A DNA stretch of 64,000 nt. It comes from Bacteroidota bacterium (GTDB lineage Bacteria; Bacteroidota; Bacteroidia; Bacteroidales; FEN-979). Made by a program: the position numbers and the translations under genes. Below, piece after piece: positions 62,683-64,000 of the stretch; the stretch's first letter is position 1; each line of letters starts with the position of its first letter. The stretch spans positions 372,001 to 436,000 of the forward strand of contig JAPLDJ010000015.1 in assembly GCA_026391805.1 (NCBI GenBank), read 5' to 3'. The notes beneath the pieces were generated by a model. The model searched no databases, had not been told where the DNA came from, and saw only the letters and a program-made list of their open reading frames with translations.

Positions 62683-63618
62683 ATGATCTCAAAAGAGTTA
62701 CTTGAAAAAATCTTTTCTTGCACGAAATGCGAAAGTATTCCAGATCATGAGAAGTTTGATATCCACTCTCATGGGAATCTAAATGCAGAATACATGCTCG
62801 TTTCAGAGGCTCCAGCAATAGATAGTTTAGATGCGAAAAGATATTGGTCAGGCAATAGCGGAAAATTATTGAGATCATGTTTACAAGGTCTTGATGTTGA
62901 GCTGGAAGACCTTTTTTATTTAAACGATATCGTAAAATGCTGGACAGGTGTCAATGGGACTAATCGAAAACCAACTGACCAAGAAATCAGTAATTGCGGA
63001 CATTTTCTTATAAAAGAAATCCTCGAATTAGAACCAAAACTAATATTAGCATTTGGAAATGTAGTAAGCAGCTACCTTTTAAAGCGAAGGGTTGGGATTA
63101 AGGAAGAACACGGAAAGATTTATACTATTGGGAATAAATATAAAGTTCTTGTTCTTCTTCATCCGAGCAATATTGATTTCTCAATGAAACGGGAAACTTA
63201 TAAATCGCAAATTTCATCCCTTTTCAAAGCTCTCTACGAGAAAAAACTTGAGAAAATCCCAAATATCTTTCCCGAAACAATTACTGAAGCCATGCCAGAA
63301 CTTCCGCAGAAACCATCAAATAACGATCCCCGTAGTTTTATTATCCCCTCTTCGGGTAATTCTATCACTGATTCAGATATTTCTGCAGGACAGCTCAGGA
63401 TCACCATCGATTTCAAAGATTACTTTCCAAAGGAAAGTTGTCGGTTAAAGGTAATTATTGGGGGAGAAACGTATAATGCTTCGTTTACATATAAAATCGG
63501 AAGATCACACGTTCTCAGGATTGGGGGGAAAGCCATGGAAAAACTTGGTATTGAACCATATGGTAGTGTTCGGTTAAAGAAAATATCTATTGATACTTAT
63601 GAGTTGAAAACAGTTTAA
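62683..63618 (+). CDS. Uracil-DNA-glycosylase-like protein with extra C-terminal domain
   Basis: A 311-residue protein. Residues 1-190 have the family 4/5 UDG layout: CTKCESIPDHEKF (two Cys, first half of a possible iron-sulphur ligand set), YMLVSEAPA (the GEAPG-like motif), RYWSGNSGKLLRSCL, DIVKCWTG with Cys, the CGHFL Cys, LILAFGNVV and VLLHPSN (the HPS motif). The Cys residues could carry a 4Fe-4S cluster. Residues about 200-311 are an unrelated domain ending in IDFKDYFPKESC, ASFTYKIGRSHVLRIGGKAMEK and LKKISIDTYEL. A second start at 62641 is in frame but overlaps the upstream gene. Confidence 0.7.
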   Translation: MISKELLEKIFSCTKCESIPDHEKFDIHSHGNLNAEYMLVSEAPAIDSLDAKRYWSGNSGKLLRSCLQGLDVELEDLFYLNDIVKCWTGVNGTNRKPTDQEISNCGHFLIKEILELEPKLILAFGNVVSSYLLKRRVGIKEEHGKIYTIGNKYKVLVLLHPSNIDFSMKRETYKSQISSLFKALYEKKLEKIPNIFPETITEAMPELPQKPSNNDPRSFIIPSSGNSITDSDISAGQLRITIDFKDYFPKESCRLKVIIGGETYNASFTYKIGRSHVLRIGGKAMEKLGIEPYGSVRLKKISIDTYELKTV

Positions 63619-63645
63619 CATTTCTTTGATTCAACGATCTGACCA

Positions 63646-63870
63646 ATGACCTTCCAAGAACTCAAATCCTTTCTGGAATCCAAAATGCGGATGTCACACA
63701 TTTACCAACCTGTGATGATCAAGCATTTGTTGGAAAAAGGTTGAAATGCAACGGATAATGAAATCGCCAAACAAATATCGAAATATGATCAAAGCCAAGT
63801 CGGGTGGGATTCCTGACAATCTGTTAAAATATAAACGTGCTGTAGATTTTGACTGTATTCTAAGGAACTA
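63646..63870 (+). pseudogene. Broken N-terminus of a restriction/HNH-type gene
   Basis: ATG 63646 opens MTFQELKSFLESKMRM and HIYQPVMIKHLLEKG, then a TGA. The frame continues as NATDNEIAKQISKYDQSQ and is interrupted again. The opening 'ELK.FLE.KMRMSHIYQPVMI' and the continuation 'ATDNEIAKQ' are familiar from the N-terminus of phage and restriction-associated proteins. At least two disablements are present, so it is not functional. Confidence 0.55.
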
Positions 63871-63886
63871 ATCAAAGTAATCGATT

Positions 63887-64000
63887 ATGAACAAGCCTAA
63901 TATCATTTACCACGAAGGAATCGCAATTGACATCTCATTGGTTAAGTCAATAAAACTGGTTTCTAAATCAGTACAAGACCTACAGCGGGTTGTTATAGAA
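63887..64000 (+). CDS. Start of an unknown gene, cut by the window edge
   Basis: ATG at 63887 opens a frame (MNKPNIIYHEGIAIDISLVK...) that stays open to the last base (38 codons). Too short to identify. Confidence 0.4.
   Translation, partial: MNKPNIIYHEGIAIDISLVKSIKLVSKSVQDLQRVVIE

Noticed and set aside
17414-64000. Second copy of the tRNA-Val 3' end (right attachment site)
   Set aside because: I looked for GGTTCGAGCCCGCCACATCC further right and did not see it, so the right end of the element is not in view.

Overview
The window looks like a chromosomal segment of an uncultured member of the Bacteroidota, most likely Bacteroidales-like. Support comes from a protein ending in a type IX secretion (por) sorting domain, DUF3108 and DUF3098 proteins, a Bacteroidota-style alpha-2-macroglobulin, a BT4734-type primase-like protein, and promoter-like boxes of the Bacteroidota TAnnTTTG form. 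No taxonomic marker (rRNA, ribosomal protein) is present, so the rank is inference.

Layout. (1) 1-17.3 kb is backbone: alpha-2-macroglobulin (partial), DUF3108, M15 peptidase, leuS, ftsX, DUF3098, uppP, truB, a T9SS-exported repeat protein, a tadA-like deaminase, a RhaD-like aldolase, an acyl-ACP thioesterase, an M28 peptidase and an HD-domain protein. This part is GC-richer, and its intergenic spaces (and three reading frames) carry short 'word' repeats such as CTGGTGAA, CACGAAG and GCGAAAA. I did not see these words after the tRNA. (2) A tRNA-Val(CAC) gene at 17339-17413 marks an abrupt change to AT-rich accessory DNA that runs to the window end. (3) 17.4-27 kb is prophage- or mobile-element-like: decayed sequence, small unknown genes, an ADP-ribosyltransferase-like protein, a conserved phage protein pair followed by a GGNNN pentanucleotide tract, a deiminase and a primase-like protein. 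(4) 27-40 kb is cargo: a papain/transglutaminase-like protein, a cupin, a 587-aa PD-(D/E)XK protein, DUF6933, a TPR protein, DUF1643, a DUF2779 double nuclease and another PD-(D/E)XK-like protein. (5) 41-48 kb is mostly leftward: two damaged DUF6804-like membrane proteins, a PLD-zinc ribbon protein, a repeat lipoprotein, and three paralogues sharing a C-terminal module behind different N-termini. (6) 48-64 kb holds a nucleosidase-like protein, a pRiA4b ORF-3 protein and a retropepsin-like lipoprotein, then a defence zone: a four-gene type III restriction-modification-like operon (PLD/SNF2 helicase, DUF4391, Mod, Res), a GHKL ATPase fused to a Shedu-like nuclease, a compact caspase/CHAT-like protease candidate and a uracil-DNA-glycosylase-like protein.

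The defence zone shows turnover. There is an HsdM N-terminal fossil just before the type III operon, a BrxL C-terminal fossil after the Shedu-like gene, and a broken gene near the right edge. I find no integrase, no second copy of the tRNA 3' end and no conjugation genes, so the element's boundaries and transfer mode cannot be fixed from this window.

The most promising undescribed material: the three-paralogue module (45.1-47.9 kb), the caspase-like/UDG pair (62.2-63.6 kb), the GHKL-Shedu fusion (59.8-61.8 kb), and the phage pair with its pentanucleotide tract (20.2-21.6 kb).
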